Notes under the pieces: model-generated | Databases searched by the model: none | Told to the model about the DNA's origin: nothing | What the model saw: only the letters and a program-made list of their open reading frames with translations | Source of the DNA: Superficieibacter electus | GTDB lineage: Bacteria; Pseudomonadota; Gammaproteobacteria; Enterobacterales; Enterobacteriaceae | Reading direction: 5' to 3' | Length of the DNA: 64,000 bases | Assembly (NCBI RefSeq): GCF_002915575.1 | Contig: NZ_PQGD01000023.1 | Coordinates: 19,501 to 83,500, forward strand | Position numbers and translations under genes: made by a program | Part shown: positions 18,486 through 27,239 of the stretch, piece after piece | Layout: every line of letters starts with the position of its first letter | Position numbering within the stretch: position 1 is the stretch's first letter

Positions 18486-19010
18486 TTACCGGTATACCGC
18501 ATTGTGAAACGGGCTTAGCGCCAGAATAACCGCCTGATGGTAAACACTGCTACGGGTCAGTTTTCCGGCGGTAAACACCCCGATCGCGCCCTCTTTACGG
18601 CCAATCTCATCAATGCCGGTATAGTGTGACATCACCGGACCCAGCGCTGCCCCGGCCCGCACTTTTTCAAGGATTACGGCGGGCAGCGGAAGGGTGGCAG
18701 AGCGCGCTTCCCCGCGCAGAGTACGACTCTCGATTACCACCCAGCTAAAAGTGCTGTCCTCGTCAATGCCAGCTTCAATAGCCACCCAGAAGTCGGCGTC
18801 AGGATGCTGTTGGCGAGCATTGCTCACCCGGTTCCTCGCGCCCCGGCGCGTTTCTTCGCTACCGAAAGGTTGCTCGGGCACGCCGCTGTCAACGACAGCG
18901 GATTCCATGTGACACATGCTTTCGCCGAAGATCTCGTTAAATGCCTGGAGAATTGCCTGAATTTTGGCGGGATTAGTGGTAGCGACGACAACATTGTGCA
19001 TAATCATCAT
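18486..19010 (-). CDS. yjjX: Inosine/xanthosine triphosphatase YjjX
   Basis: 174 residues, family NTPase with [17 protein letters not shown] near the start, [39 protein letters not shown] and [20 protein letters not shown]. It removes non-canonical ITP/XTP from the nucleotide pool. The start is uncertain among three nearby ATGs (19010, 19007, 19001); AAGAG upstream is best spaced for 19007, while 19001 gives the E. coli-like MHxVV N-terminus. Divergent from gpmB with about 43 bases between. Confidence 0.96.
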   Translation of the reverse strand: MMIMHNVVVATTNPAKIQAILQAFNEIFGESMCHMESAVVDSGVPEQPFGSEETRRGARNRVSNARQQHPDADFWVAIEAGIDEDSTFSWVVIESRTLRGEARSATLPLPAVILEKVRAGAALGPVMSHYTGIDEIGRKEGAIGVFTAGKLTRSSVYHQAVILALSPFHNAVYR

Positions 19011-19053
19011 TAACTCTTAATAAAATATCATCGCAGTATAACGGATAAACAAC

Positions 19054-19701
19054 ATGTTACAGGTATACCTTGTTCGCCACGGTGAGACGCAGTGGAACGC
19101 CGAGCGGCGTATTCAGGGCCAGTCTGACAGTCCGCTCACTGAGAAGGGCGAACAACAGGCCCGTCAGGTGGGAGAACGTGCGAAAGCGCTGGGCATCACT
19201 CACATCATTTCCAGTGATTTAGGTCGTACTCGCCAGACTGCAGCCATCATTGCTGAGGCCTGCGGCTGTGAAATTACACTGGACGCTCGTTTACGCGAGC
19301 TGGATATGGGCGTGCTGGAAGAGCGGCACATTGATTCGCTGACCAGTGATGAAGAGGCGTGGCGTCGCCAGTTAGTCAACGGGACGTCGGACGGACGGAT
19401 ACCGGACGGCGAATCGATGCAGGAGCTGAGCGATCGCATGCACGCGGCGCTGGCAGAATGCCTGGAATTACCGGAAGGGAGCCGTCCGCTGGTGGTCAGC
19501 CACGGGATGGCACTGGGCTGCCTGGTCAGTACTATTCTCGGCCTGCCGGCCTGGGCGGAACGTCGTCTGCGCCTGCGTAACTGTTCAATCTCGCGCATTG
19601 ATTACCAGCAAAGCCCGTGGCTGGCATCGGGCTGGGTCGTTGAGACGGCAGGGGATGTCTCACATCTTGACGCCCCTGCGCTGGATGAATTACAGCGTTA
19701 A
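19054..19701 (+). CDS. gpmB: Histidine phosphatase GpmB (YtjC)
   Basis: 215 residues of the histidine phosphatase / phosphoglycerate mutase superfamily: the catalytic LVRHGETQWNAERRIQGQSDSPLT at the N-terminus (phospho-accepting His in RHG) and the second histidine in VVSHGMALG. Usually annotated as a probable phosphoglycerate mutase, though the enterobacterial protein may act as a general phosphatase. Its stop overlaps the convergent rob gene by four bases. Confidence 0.96.
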   Translation: MLQVYLVRHGETQWNAERRIQGQSDSPLTEKGEQQARQVGERAKALGITHIISSDLGRTRQTAAIIAEACGCEITLDARLRELDMGVLEERHIDSLTSDEEAWRRQLVNGTSDGRIPDGESMQELSDRMHAALAECLELPEGSRPLVVSHGMALGCLVSTILGLPAWAERRLRLRNCSISRIDYQQSPWLASGWVVETAGDVSHLDAPALDELQR

Positions 19702-20567
19702 CGGCGGATCGGAATCAGGTATTCGCAACGGATCTGAATGGGCGGCTCCTGATTCCGCGCTTCGTCCTGCGGGAAAAAGCGTTCGATATCCTGTCCTTTA
19801 CGGCGGGTCAGATTCAGCATTGGCATACAGGTGCCGTAAACGGTAAGGATAAATTCCTGCAAGCCAGTCCCCGGGCCATCATAGGTAAACTGAATGTACT
19901 CGCCGCCTTCCAGCTTCACCGACTGCCCGTTATGCAAATGACCATTGGCCATATCAGCGGTTAATGCTGTGGTATAGAACACTTCCTGTTCGTCGTCCTT
20001 TTCCATACTAGGTCGTGGCTCATGCAGGCCGTACAATATGCGTGGCAAAGAGGGCGCGTTGCCTAAAAATTCACGCCAGAACTGAATACGCATCTGATTG
20101 CGGAAGTCTGAAATCTCTTCCAGTTTACAGGTATAGCTCTGTGTTACCCCTACCAGCTCAGTCGGCTCCAGCGTTACAAACTCATAGTGAGGCATGCTAA
20201 ATTCAGACAGGCGCAGCGGTGGGCGCATGCCGAATGAACTCCAGTCCGGCGAGCGACGGTAAAGTGCAGGCGTCAGGGTAAACTGCTTTTTAAACGCGCG
20301 GGTGAAAGTCTGCTGCGAATCGAAGCGGTACTGAAGCGCAATATCAAGAATTGGGCGTGCGGTCAGGCGCAAGGCGACGGCAGATTTGGACAGACGGCGC
20401 GCACGAATATAGGCACCGATGGCATGGCCGGTCACTTCTTTGAACATCCTTTGCAGATGCCACTTGGAATAGCCAGCTTTTGCCGCCACATTATCGAGTG
20501 CCAGGGGCTGGTCAAGATGACCCTCCAGCCAGGTAAGCAGATCGCGAATGATCCCAGCCTGATCCAT
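19698..20567 (-). CDS. rob: Right origin-binding regulator Rob (AraC/XylS family)
   Basis: 289 residues as in E. coli. The N-terminal AraC-type DNA-binding domain has two HTH units (LDNVAAKAGYSKWHLQRMFK and ILDIALQYRFDSQQTFTRAFKKQF), followed by a GyrI-like ligand-binding domain. Member of the MarA/SoxS/Rob regulon, activating efflux and stress genes in response to bile salts, fatty acids or dipyridyl. Convergent with gpmB, divergent from creA. Confidence 0.97.
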   Translation of the reverse strand: MDQAGIIRDLLTWLEGHLDQPLALDNVAAKAGYSKWHLQRMFKEVTGHAIGAYIRARRLSKSAVALRLTARPILDIALQYRFDSQQTFTRAFKKQFTLTPALYRRSPDWSSFGMRPPLRLSEFSMPHYEFVTLEPTELVGVTQSYTCKLEEISDFRNQMRIQFWREFLGNAPSLPRILYGLHEPRPSMEKDDEQEVFYTTALTADMANGHLHNGQSVKLEGGEYIQFTYDGPGTGLQEFILTVYGTCMPMLNLTRRKGQDIERFFPQDEARNQEPPIQIRCEYLIPIRR

Positions 20568-20776
20568 ACAATGTCCTCATCCATAAATGCAGGTGCCTGA
20601 TACTAAGGTAGCGGATGATAGCATTTTTTGATGTTTTAGCATTCAGTGTTTTTTTTGCGATTAAGTGCGATTGTAGATAGCCAGAAAAGATGATCTTTCT
20701 AATCCTGTGATCTATAAACAGTTTCTTTAGAAAAGTTGAATAATCACGCAGTTAAATCTTTGGAAAAAGTAACAAT

Positions 20777-21250
20777 ATGAAATACAAGAGCTTAGTTCTT
20801 ACCCTGCTGCTGGCCACCGCAGCACCGCTGACGCACGCTGAAGAGGTGGGTTCGGTCGATACCGTCTTCAAAATGTTTGGCCCCGACCATAAGATCGTGG
20901 TGGAAGCATTTGACGATCCGGATATCAAAAACGTGACCTGTTATATCAGCCGTGCGAAAACCGGCGGTATTAAAGGGGGCCTCGGCCTTGCAGAAGACAC
21001 CTCTGATGCGGCAATTTCCTGCCAGCAGGTCGGGCCGATTGAGCTGAGTGATAAAATTAAATCCGGCAAAACGCAGGGCAATGTGGTATTCCAGAAGCGG
21101 ACCTCGCTGGTATTTAAGAAACTCCAGGTGGTACGCTTCTACGATGCGAAACGTAACACCCTGGCTTATCTGGCGTATTCTGACAAAGTGGTTGAAGGTT
21201 CGCCGAAAAACGCACTGAGTGCGGTGCCGATTATGCCGTGGAGAGAATAA
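20777..21250 (+). CDS. creA: CreA, periplasmic protein of the cre operon
   Basis: 157 residues with a clear signal peptide ([21 protein letters not shown], cleavage before EEVGS). The mature region has the CreA-family sequence [28 protein letters not shown]; two cysteines are present. Function is not well defined in the family. First gene of creABCD, 12 bases before creB. Confidence 0.96.
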   Translation: MKYKSLVLTLLLATAAPLTHAEEVGSVDTVFKMFGPDHKIVVEAFDDPDIKNVTCYISRAKTGGIKGGLGLAEDTSDAAISCQQVGPIELSDKIKSGKTQGNVVFQKRTSLVFKKLQVVRFYDAKRNTLAYLAYSDKVVEGSPKNALSAVPIMPWRE

Positions 21251-21262
21251 CAGGAACTCTGT

Positions 21263-21952
21263 ATGCAGCAACCGTTGATCTGGTTAGTTGAAGACGAAGT
21301 CAGCATTGCGGAAACGCTTATTTATACGCTGCAACAGGAGGGCTTCGCCGTTCAGGCATTTGAACGCGGGTTACCTGTACTGGATGCCGTGCGCCATCAG
21401 ATGCCGAGTCTGGCCATTCTGGATATTGGCCTGCCGGACATTAGCGGTTTTGAATTATGCCGTCAGCTTCAGACTCACTATCCGGCGTTGCCGATACTAT
21501 TTCTGACCGCCCGCAGCGAGGAAGTCGATAAGCTGCTGGGGCTGGAAATGGGGGCTGACGACTATATCGCCAAGCCATTTTCACCCCGCGAGGTATGCGC
21601 GCGAGTACGCGTCGTGCTGCGGCGTTTGCAAAAAAGCAGTGAGCCATCGCGCGTGCAGCGCGTTGGCCTGTTCGAACTCAATGAAACGGGTGCCCAAATT
21701 CGCTGGTGTGACCAAACGCTTCACCTCACACGCTATGAATATTTGCTGTTGAAAACATTGTTAAAATCGCCAGGTCAGGTTTTCTCCCGACAGCAACTGA
21801 TGGATAAAGTGTGGGTTGATGCGCAGGAAAGTTTTGACCGCACCGTCGATACCCACATTAAAACGCTGCGCAGCAAACTTCGCGCTATTAATCCCGATCT
21901 TTCTCCTGTTAATACTCATCGTGGGCTTGGCTACAGCCTGGGGAGCTATTAA
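21263..21952 (+). CDS. creB: Response regulator CreB
   Basis: 229 residues: receiver domain with acidic EDE near residue 11, phospho-acceptor Asp54 in LAILDIGLPD and Lys in IAKPFSPRE, then an OmpR/PhoB-type winged helix (LTRYEYLLLKTLLKSPGQVFSRQQL, RTVDTHIKTLRSKLR, GLGYSL). Partner of CreC; binds the cre tag TTCAC-N6-TTCAC. Its stop overlaps the creC ATG by one base, so the pair is translationally coupled. Confidence 0.97.
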   Translation: MQQPLIWLVEDEVSIAETLIYTLQQEGFAVQAFERGLPVLDAVRHQMPSLAILDIGLPDISGFELCRQLQTHYPALPILFLTARSEEVDKLLGLEMGADDYIAKPFSPREVCARVRVVLRRLQKSSEPSRVQRVGLFELNETGAQIRWCDQTLHLTRYEYLLLKTLLKSPGQVFSRQQLMDKVWVDAQESFDRTVDTHIKTLRSKLRAINPDLSPVNTHRGLGYSLGSY

Positions 21953-23376
21953 TGCGCATGGGAATGCGTTTACTGCTGGGCTATTTTCTGATAGTTGCTG
22001 TGGCGGGCTGGTTTGTATTTTCTATTTTTGTACAGGAAGTAAAACCTGGCGTACGGCGTGCCATGGAAGGCACGCTGATTGATACAGCCACGCTGCTGGC
22101 TGAGCTGGGAAAAGAGGATTTGCTCTCCGGCAATGCGCAGGAAGGGCGTCTGGCGAAAGCGTTTACCGATCTCCACTATCAGCCGATTAATGCCAGTATT
22201 AGCGGCATTAATAAAGTGCGCAATGAATACCACGTCTACATGACCGACGCGCAGGGAAAAGTCGTGTTTGATTCCGCCGGGCAGGCGGTCGGTAAAGATT
22301 ATTCCCGCTGGAATGACGTCTGGCTGACGCTAAGAGGAAAATATGGCGCGCGCAGTACGCTGTCCGATCCAGATGACGCTGACAGTACGGTGATGTATGT
22401 TGCCGCCCCGGTGATTAACAATGGCAAGATTATTGGGGTACTGAGCGTCGGTAAAGCCAATAATACCATGACCCCGGTGATTAAACGCAGCGAACGCCGC
22501 ATTCTATGGGCCGGCGGCGCGCTGCTGGGGATCGCATTACTCATCGGCGGCGTGATGGTATGGTGGATCAATCACTCCATCGGCAAGCTGGTTCGCTATG
22601 CTGATTCCGTGACCCTTGAGCAGCCCGTACCGCTGCCGGACCTTGGCAGCAGCGAACTGCGTAAGCTGGCCACAGCGCTGGAAAGCATGCGCGTGAAGCT
22701 CGAAGGGAAAAAGTATATTGAGCATTATGTTCACGCGCTGACGCATGAGCTAAAAAGCCCGCTGGCCGCCATTCGTGGCGCGGCGGAAATCCTTCAGGAA
22801 AATCCCGCGCCGGAAGTTGCCGCGCGTTTTACCGGTAATATTTTGACCCAGAATGCCCGGATGCAGGCGCTGGTCGAAAAACTCCTGCTCCAGGCAAAAG
22901 TAGAAAGCCGGCTGGAAGTTCCGTTAACCGCCGTGTCAGTGAACGCTCTCTTTGTTGCACTGCGTGAAACCCGGGGGATTCAGATCGCGCGCAAAGGGAT
23001 CGAGCTTCAGTGCAATGAAACCGATCTTCTGGTCACTGGCGAAACGGAACTGCTGGAAGAAGCACTGGGGAATCTGCTGGACAATGCCATCGATTTTACT
23101 CCCGCAGGCGGCGTGATTTCTCTCACGGCGCACGCGCAGGATGCGCAGGTGTTTATTCGCGTGACGGACAGCGGCAGCGGCATTCCTGATTATGCGCTCG
23201 ACCGTCTTTTCGAACGCTTCTACTCCTTAGCGCGTGAAAATGGCCATAAGAGCAGCGGACTGGGGCTGGCTTTTGTGCGTGAAGTGGCACGCCTGCATCG
23301 GGGTAGCATTCGGTTGATTAACCTCTCACCAACGGGCGCAGAAGCCACACTGACACTTCACCGTCACTTCACATAG
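21952..23376 (+). CDS. creC: Sensor histidine kinase CreC
   Basis: 474 residues: N-terminal membrane segment (LLLGYFLIVAVAGWFVFSIFV), periplasmic sensor, second membrane segment (AGGALLGIALLIGGVMVWWI), HAMP-like linker, HisKA with His265 in HALTHELKSPLAAIRGAAE, and HATPase with N box (EEALGNLLDNAIDF), RVTDSGSGIP and SGLGLAFVRE. It responds to growth on fermentable carbon and, in some relatives, to beta-lactam-linked signals. The cre tag for creD lies in its last codons. Confidence 0.97.
   Translation: MRMGMRLLLGYFLIVAVAGWFVFSIFVQEVKPGVRRAMEGTLIDTATLLAELGKEDLLSGNAQEGRLAKAFTDLHYQPINASISGINKVRNEYHVYMTDAQGKVVFDSAGQAVGKDYSRWNDVWLTLRGKYGARSTLSDPDDADSTVMYVAAPVINNGKIIGVLSVGKANNTMTPVIKRSERRILWAGGALLGIALLIGGVMVWWINHSIGKLVRYADSVTLEQPVPLPDLGSSELRKLATALESMRVKLEGKKYIEHYVHALTHELKSPLAAIRGAAEILQENPAPEVAARFTGNILTQNARMQALVEKLLLQAKVESRLEVPLTAVSVNALFVALRETRGIQIARKGIELQCNETDLLVTGETELLEEALGNLLDNAIDFTPAGGVISLTAHAQDAQVFIRVTDSGSGIPDYALDRLFERFYSLARENGHKSSGLGLAFVREVARLHRGSIRLINLSPTGAEATLTLHRHFT
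23357..23372 (+). promoter_or_regulatory. cre tag (CreB-binding site) upstream of creD
   Basis: TTCAC (23357-23361), six bases, TTCAC (23368-23372): an exact match to the published CreB recognition tag TTCAC-N6-TTCAC. It overlaps the final codons of creC and lies 62 bases before the creD ATG, the arrangement known in E. coli. creD is therefore probably CreBC-regulated here. Confidence 0.9.
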
Positions 23377-23433
23377 CTTCAACGTCACCACACATAGCGG
23401 TTTTATTCTCTGCACATCACAGAGGAGAACGCC

Positions 23434-24807
23434 ATGTTGAAATCACCCATTTTTATCAAAATCCTCACCCTGAGCGGGTGCATGTTGCTGTTACTTGTCC
23501 CGCTCATGCTGCTGCATAGTGTCATTGTCGAGCGCGCTAATTATCGCGATGACGTTGAGGCGACGCTGCGACAAAGCACCAGCGGCCCGCAGAAAATGGT
23601 CGGTCCGCTGATCGCGATTCCGGTAACCGAGATTTATACCGTCATGCGTCCCCGTGATGATGGCACTGGCGAGCAGGTGCAGGAAAAGCGCACCACGCTA
23701 CATTACTGGCTTCCCGAATCGCTGATGGTTGAGGGGAATCAGGACGTGGAGACGCGGCAGATCGGCATTTACGACGGTAACGTCTGGCATGGTGATTTCT
23801 CGCTGAAGGCGGAGTTTGATCCGGCCCGGCTTAAGGATATTGTCAACAGCGGAACGATTGCCGGTGAGCCGTTCATCGTGCTGAGCGTCGGGGATGCGCG
23901 AGGGATTGGGCGGGTGGAGCCAGCCAGGGTGAATGGTGAGCAATTTAATGCGGAACCTGGCCCCGGTATGTTGATTGAAAATAATGAGCAGGGAATTCAT
24001 ATTCCGTTGCCAGCAACGGTAATGAGTGAAAAAAGCCTGAGCGTTGAACTGGCGGTAAATCTCAGCGGCAGCGGGACGCTGGCAATGGTGCCGGTTGGCA
24101 GAAACAGCGAGTTTTCACTTATCGGCAACTGGCCACATCCTGGCTTTAGCGGCGACTATCTGCCGGCAAAACGCGAGATTACCGCCAGCGGTTTTCAGGC
24201 CCATTGGCAAAGTTCGTGGTTTGCTAATAACCTCGACAGCCGATTTCTGCGCAGCAGTGACGAGCGCTGGACGTCCCTGCCTGCCTTTAGCGTTAATATC
24301 GCGACACCTTCAGATCAGTATCAGCTTACCGATCGCGCCACCAAATACGCCATTTTGCTGATTGGTCTGACATTTATGGCGTTCTTTGTGTTTGAAACGT
24401 TGACTGCGTTACGGCTGCATCCGGTGCAATATTTGCTGGTCGGGTTGTCGCTGGTGATGTTCTATCTGATTTTACTCGCGCTTTCCGAGCATATCGGCTT
24501 CACATTGGCCTGGATCTGCGCCAGTCTTGCCAGTGCGACGTTGAATGCGTTCTATCTGCACGCGGTGCTGAGGGGGTGGCGCAATAGCGTGTTGTTTACC
24601 GGCGGGTTACTGGCGCTGGATGGCATCATGTGGCAACTATTACGTTCTGAAGAGAATGCGCTGTTACTGGGAAGCGGGGTGCTGTTTATTGCGCTGAGCG
24701 CCATCATGCTGCTGACGAAAAATGTCGACTGGCATAGCGTTTACGGGCGCAGGAAAAAAACGGTACAGCCAGAAATGGCCGACGATGAACTCAGGTTGTG
24801 GAAATAA
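23434..24807 (+). CDS. creD: Inner-membrane protein CreD
   Basis: 457 residues with one N-terminal membrane helix (IKILTLSGCMLLLLVPLMLLHS), a large periplasmic domain (about 40-300) and five to six C-terminal helices, the CreD family layout. Start ATG follows AGAGGAG. In E. coli creD is the most strongly CreBC-controlled gene and its overexpression causes colicin E2 tolerance; its biochemical activity is unknown. A bidirectional terminator separates it from arcA. Confidence 0.95.
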   Translation: MLKSPIFIKILTLSGCMLLLLVPLMLLHSVIVERANYRDDVEATLRQSTSGPQKMVGPLIAIPVTEIYTVMRPRDDGTGEQVQEKRTTLHYWLPESLMVEGNQDVETRQIGIYDGNVWHGDFSLKAEFDPARLKDIVNSGTIAGEPFIVLSVGDARGIGRVEPARVNGEQFNAEPGPGMLIENNEQGIHIPLPATVMSEKSLSVELAVNLSGSGTLAMVPVGRNSEFSLIGNWPHPGFSGDYLPAKREITASGFQAHWQSSWFANNLDSRFLRSSDERWTSLPAFSVNIATPSDQYQLTDRATKYAILLIGLTFMAFFVFETLTALRLHPVQYLLVGLSLVMFYLILLALSEHIGFTLAWICASLASATLNAFYLHAVLRGWRNSVLFTGGLLALDGIMWQLLRSEENALLLGSGVLFIALSAIMLLTKNVDWHSVYGRRKKTVQPEMADDELRLWK

Positions 24808-24833
24808 AAAAGCGGCGCTATGCGCCGCTTTTC
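24807..24833. terminator. Bidirectional terminator between creD and arcA
   Basis: Perfect stem AGCGGCGC (24811-24818) / GCGCCGCT (24822-24829) with three-base loop, A run on the left and T run on the right, serving both converging genes. Confidence 0.92.
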
Positions 24834-24841
24834 TGATTCAA

Positions 24842-25558
24842 TTATTCCTGCAATTCACCGCAGAAGCGGTAACCTTCGCCATGAATGGTGGCGATGATTT
24901 CCGGCGTATCCGGCGTCGATTCGAAATGTTTACGAATACGGCGGATAGTCACATCCACGGTACGGTCATGCGGTTTCAGCTCGCGACCGGTCATTTTTTT
25001 CAGCAGCTCGGCACGCGACTGAATTTTACCCGGGTTTTCACAGAAATGGAGCATCGCACGGAATTCACTGCGCGGCAGCTTATACTGATCGCCGTTAGGG
25101 CTTACCAGTGAGCGGCTGTTAATGTCCAGTTCCCAACCGTTAAACTTATAGCTTTCCACGCTGCGACGCTCTTCTGTGACGGTACCCAGATTCATGGTAC
25201 GAGACAGCAGGTTGCGCGCGCGGATAGTGAGTTCACGCGGGTTAAATGGCTTAGTGATATAGTCATCGGCACCAATTTCGAGACCGAGGATTTTGTCCAC
25301 TTCGTTATCACGGCCGGTCAGGAACATCAGGGCAACGTTCGCCTGCTCGCGCAATTCACGCGCCAGCAACAGGCCATTTTTGCCCGGTAGATTGATATCC
25401 ATAATCACCAGGTTGATGTCGTACTCGGAGAGGATCTGATGCATTTCCGCGCCATCGGTGGCTTCGAAAACATCATAACCTTCCGCTTCGAAAATACTCT
25501 TCAACGTGTTGCGTGTTACCAACTCGTCTTCAACGATCAGAATGTGCGGGATCTGCAT
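24842..25558 (-). CDS. arcA: Aerobic respiration control response regulator ArcA
   Basis: 238 residues, essentially the E. coli protein: receiver domain with EDE (10-12), Asp54 in VIMDINLPG and Lys in ITKPFNPRE, then an OmpR-type winged helix ([47 protein letters not shown]). Phosphorylated by the quinone-sensing kinase ArcB under low oxygen, it represses respiratory genes. A near-consensus FNR box lies upstream at 25837-25850. Confidence 0.98.
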   Translation of the reverse strand: MQIPHILIVEDELVTRNTLKSIFEAEGYDVFEATDGAEMHQILSEYDINLVIMDINLPGKNGLLLARELREQANVALMFLTGRDNEVDKILGLEIGADDYITKPFNPRELTIRARNLLSRTMNLGTVTEERRSVESYKFNGWELDINSRSLVSPNGDQYKLPRSEFRAMLHFCENPGKIQSRAELLKKMTGRELKPHDRTVDVTIRRIRKHFESTPDTPEIIATIHGEGYRFCGELQE

Positions 25559-25657
25559 GGTTTGCTACCTAAATTGCCAACTAAATCGAAACAGGAAGTA
25601 CAAAAGTCCCTGACCTGGCTGATGCATGCCGAAAATTAACATGCGCAGCATAACAAG

Positions 25658-25795
25658 ACTAAAGTACGTAATTGCGTTCTTGATGCACTTTCCATCAACG
25701 TCAACAACATCATTAGCTTGGTCGTGGGTACTTTCCCTCTGAACCCGACAGTGTCAAAAACGGCTGTTATCCTAACCATTTTAACAGCAACATAA
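25658..25795 (+). pseudogene. yjjY: yjjY-like sequence without a start codon
   Basis: Codons from 25658 to TAA at 25793-25795 translate almost exactly as the end of the small E. coli YjjY protein (TKVRNCVLDALSINVNN, then a short hydrophobic end). At the position of the E. coli start codon the sequence is AAG (25655-25657), and no ATG, GTG or TTG lies in frame between the upstream stop (25637) and the middle of the sequence. The conserved sequence lies in the arcA upstream region, so its conservation may come from arcA regulation rather than from coding. Recalled from memory of the E. coli protein. Confidence 0.6.
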
Positions 25796-26194
25796 CAGGG
25801 CAGGAGACAGCTGACACCCAATAAAACTACGCTTCGTTGACATATATCAAGTTCAATTGTAGCACGTTAACATTTTGCAGAAATTCTTGCAGCGAAATGC
25901 TAGCGTCTATCACAATCTATCAACAACTCAACTAGTTACCTATGATTATTTATAAATTTGGTGAATTTAAATTAGTGCATACATACAAAATATAAATACC
26001 AATAGTAAACATGGAGATAAGCATGTTCTGTTAACATACTACACTCGCTAACCGCTTTAAAACAGTTTAGCGCCTTTTAAGAGTGGTAAAAGGCAGTGAT
26101 AGTGACGTATGTTGAAATTTTGTAAATTCTCGATGCGAAATAAGTGAGGCGTGTCACTTCGTTTGGCGCGAAATTAGTTAACAAGAGATTATAA
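25796..26194. promoter_or_regulatory. AT-rich arcA upstream region and yjtD promoter region
   Basis: Gene-free, strongly AT-rich stretch. The one clear site is the FNR-like box at 25837-25850, listed separately. In E. coli arcA has several promoters in a long upstream region; I cannot place individual ones here. The ribosome site for yjtD is weak (AAGAGAT, about nine bases before ATG). Confidence 0.5.
25837..25850. promoter_or_regulatory. FNR-like box upstream of arcA
   Basis: TTGACATATATCAA matches the FNR consensus TTGAT-N4-ATCAA at nine of ten defined positions. It lies about 280 bases upstream of the arcA ATG. FNR is known to activate arcA in E. coli, so an equivalent role is likely. Confidence 0.75.
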
Positions 26195-26881
26195 ATGCGA
26201 TTAACAATTGTACTGGTATCCCCCGCCAGGGCAGAAAATATTGGCGCAGCGGCGCGCGCGATGAAAACGATGGGATTTAGTGAATTGCGGATTGTCGACA
26301 GCGACGCGCATTTACAGCCAGGGGCGCGTCGTGTCGCCCATGGTTCCACCGATATTCTGGATAACCTGACAACGTATCCGACCCTTGACGCGGCGCTGCA
26401 CGATGTGGATTTTACCGTCGCGACCACTGCCCGCAGCCGGGCAAAATTCCACTACTACGCAACACCGGTGGAGCTTGTTCCGCTGCTGGAAGAAAAAGCA
26501 GAGTGGCTAAATCATATTGCGCTGGTCTTCGGGCGGGAAGATTCCGGCTTAACCAATGAAGAGCTGGCGCAGGCAGACATTCTCACCGGTGTGCCAATGG
26601 TGGCGGATTATCCTTCTCTCAATCTCGGCCAGGCAGTAATGGTTTTCTGCTATCAATTAGCGTCATTAATACAACGGCCCGACACAGCAGCCAGACCAGG
26701 TGATGAAAATCAATTACTGGCGTTACGTTCGCGCATTTTCAGTCTGCTTCAAACGCTGGGCGTGGCAGATGATGAAAAATTAGCCGACTGGCTACAGCAG
26801 CGTATAGGTCTGCTGCAACAGCGTGATACGGCTATGCTGCATCGTTTACTCCACGATATCGAAAAAAAACTCGCAGAGTAA
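26195..26881 (+). CDS. yjtD: Putative tRNA/rRNA methyltransferase YjtD (LasT), SPOUT family
   Basis: 228 residues of the TrmH/SpoU (SPOUT) class: motif 1 in SPARAENIGAAARAMKTMGF, motif 2 LVFGREDSGLTNEEL and motif 3 PSLNLGQAVMVFCYQL, which form the trefoil-knot SAM site. Most like TrmJ-type 2'-O-methyltransferases; the substrate of this paralogue is not known. Sits between the arcA upstream region and the thr operon, as in E. coli. Confidence 0.93.
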   Translation: MRLTIVLVSPARAENIGAAARAMKTMGFSELRIVDSDAHLQPGARRVAHGSTDILDNLTTYPTLDAALHDVDFTVATTARSRAKFHYYATPVELVPLLEEKAEWLNHIALVFGREDSGLTNEELAQADILTGVPMVADYPSLNLGQAVMVFCYQLASLIQRPDTAARPGDENQLLALRSRIFSLLQTLGVADDEKLADWLQQRIGLLQQRDTAMLHRLLHDIEKKLAE

Positions 26882-27014
26882 TAATCTGTTTATTTTTATT
26901 TATTTAGTTTATTAGTCCAATTAATTCGGCTCTGTATCGCGTTTTTTATTAAAAAATGCGGCCGTAACAGACTGATGGCGAGCCAGGTAAAAATGTGACC
27001 AGTTTAAAAATTCA

Positions 27015-27092
27015 TTGACTTAGATGGCCAGATACTTTAACCAATATAGGCATACAGGACAGACAGATAACAATGACAGAGCAAACAACATC
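27015..27092 (+). promoter_or_regulatory. thr operon promoter and leader start
   Basis: The segment TTGACTTAGATGGCC...ACTTTAACCAATATAGGCAT closely follows the E. coli thrL promoter region, with a -35-like TTGACT at 27015-27020 and the conserved TATAGG at about 27045-27050. The exact -35/-10 pairing was not settled, but conservation with the E. coli promoter is clear. Confidence 0.75.
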
Positions 27093-27158
27093 ATGATCCG
27101 CATCAGCACAACCACCATTACCACCATCACAATTACCACAGGTAACGGTGCGGGCTGA
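27093..27158 (+). CDS. thrL: thr operon leader peptide ThrL
   Basis: A 21-codon peptide, MIRISTTTITTITITTGNGAG, ending TGA. It holds eight Thr and five Ile codons, the sensor of charged tRNA-Thr and tRNA-Ile in thr attenuation. It is followed by the attenuator hairpin at 27177-27213. The second residue differs from E. coli (MKRIS), otherwise the peptide is close. Confidence 0.95.
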   Translation: MIRISTTTITTITITTGNGAG

Positions 27159-27176
27159 CGCGTACAGGAAAAACAG

Positions 27177-27213
27177 AAAAAAGCCCGCACCTGAACAGTG
27201 CGGGCTTTTTTTT
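27177..27213 (+). terminator. thr attenuator (Rho-independent terminator)
   Basis: Stem AAGCCCGCAC (27181-27190) / GTGCGGGCTT (27198-27207), seven-base loop, A run before and eight T residues (27206-27213) after. It terminates unless ribosome stalling at the Thr/Ile codons of thrL favours the antiterminator fold. Confidence 0.95.
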
Positions 27214-27239
27214 CGGGTAAAAATCAAGGGGTCATTACC

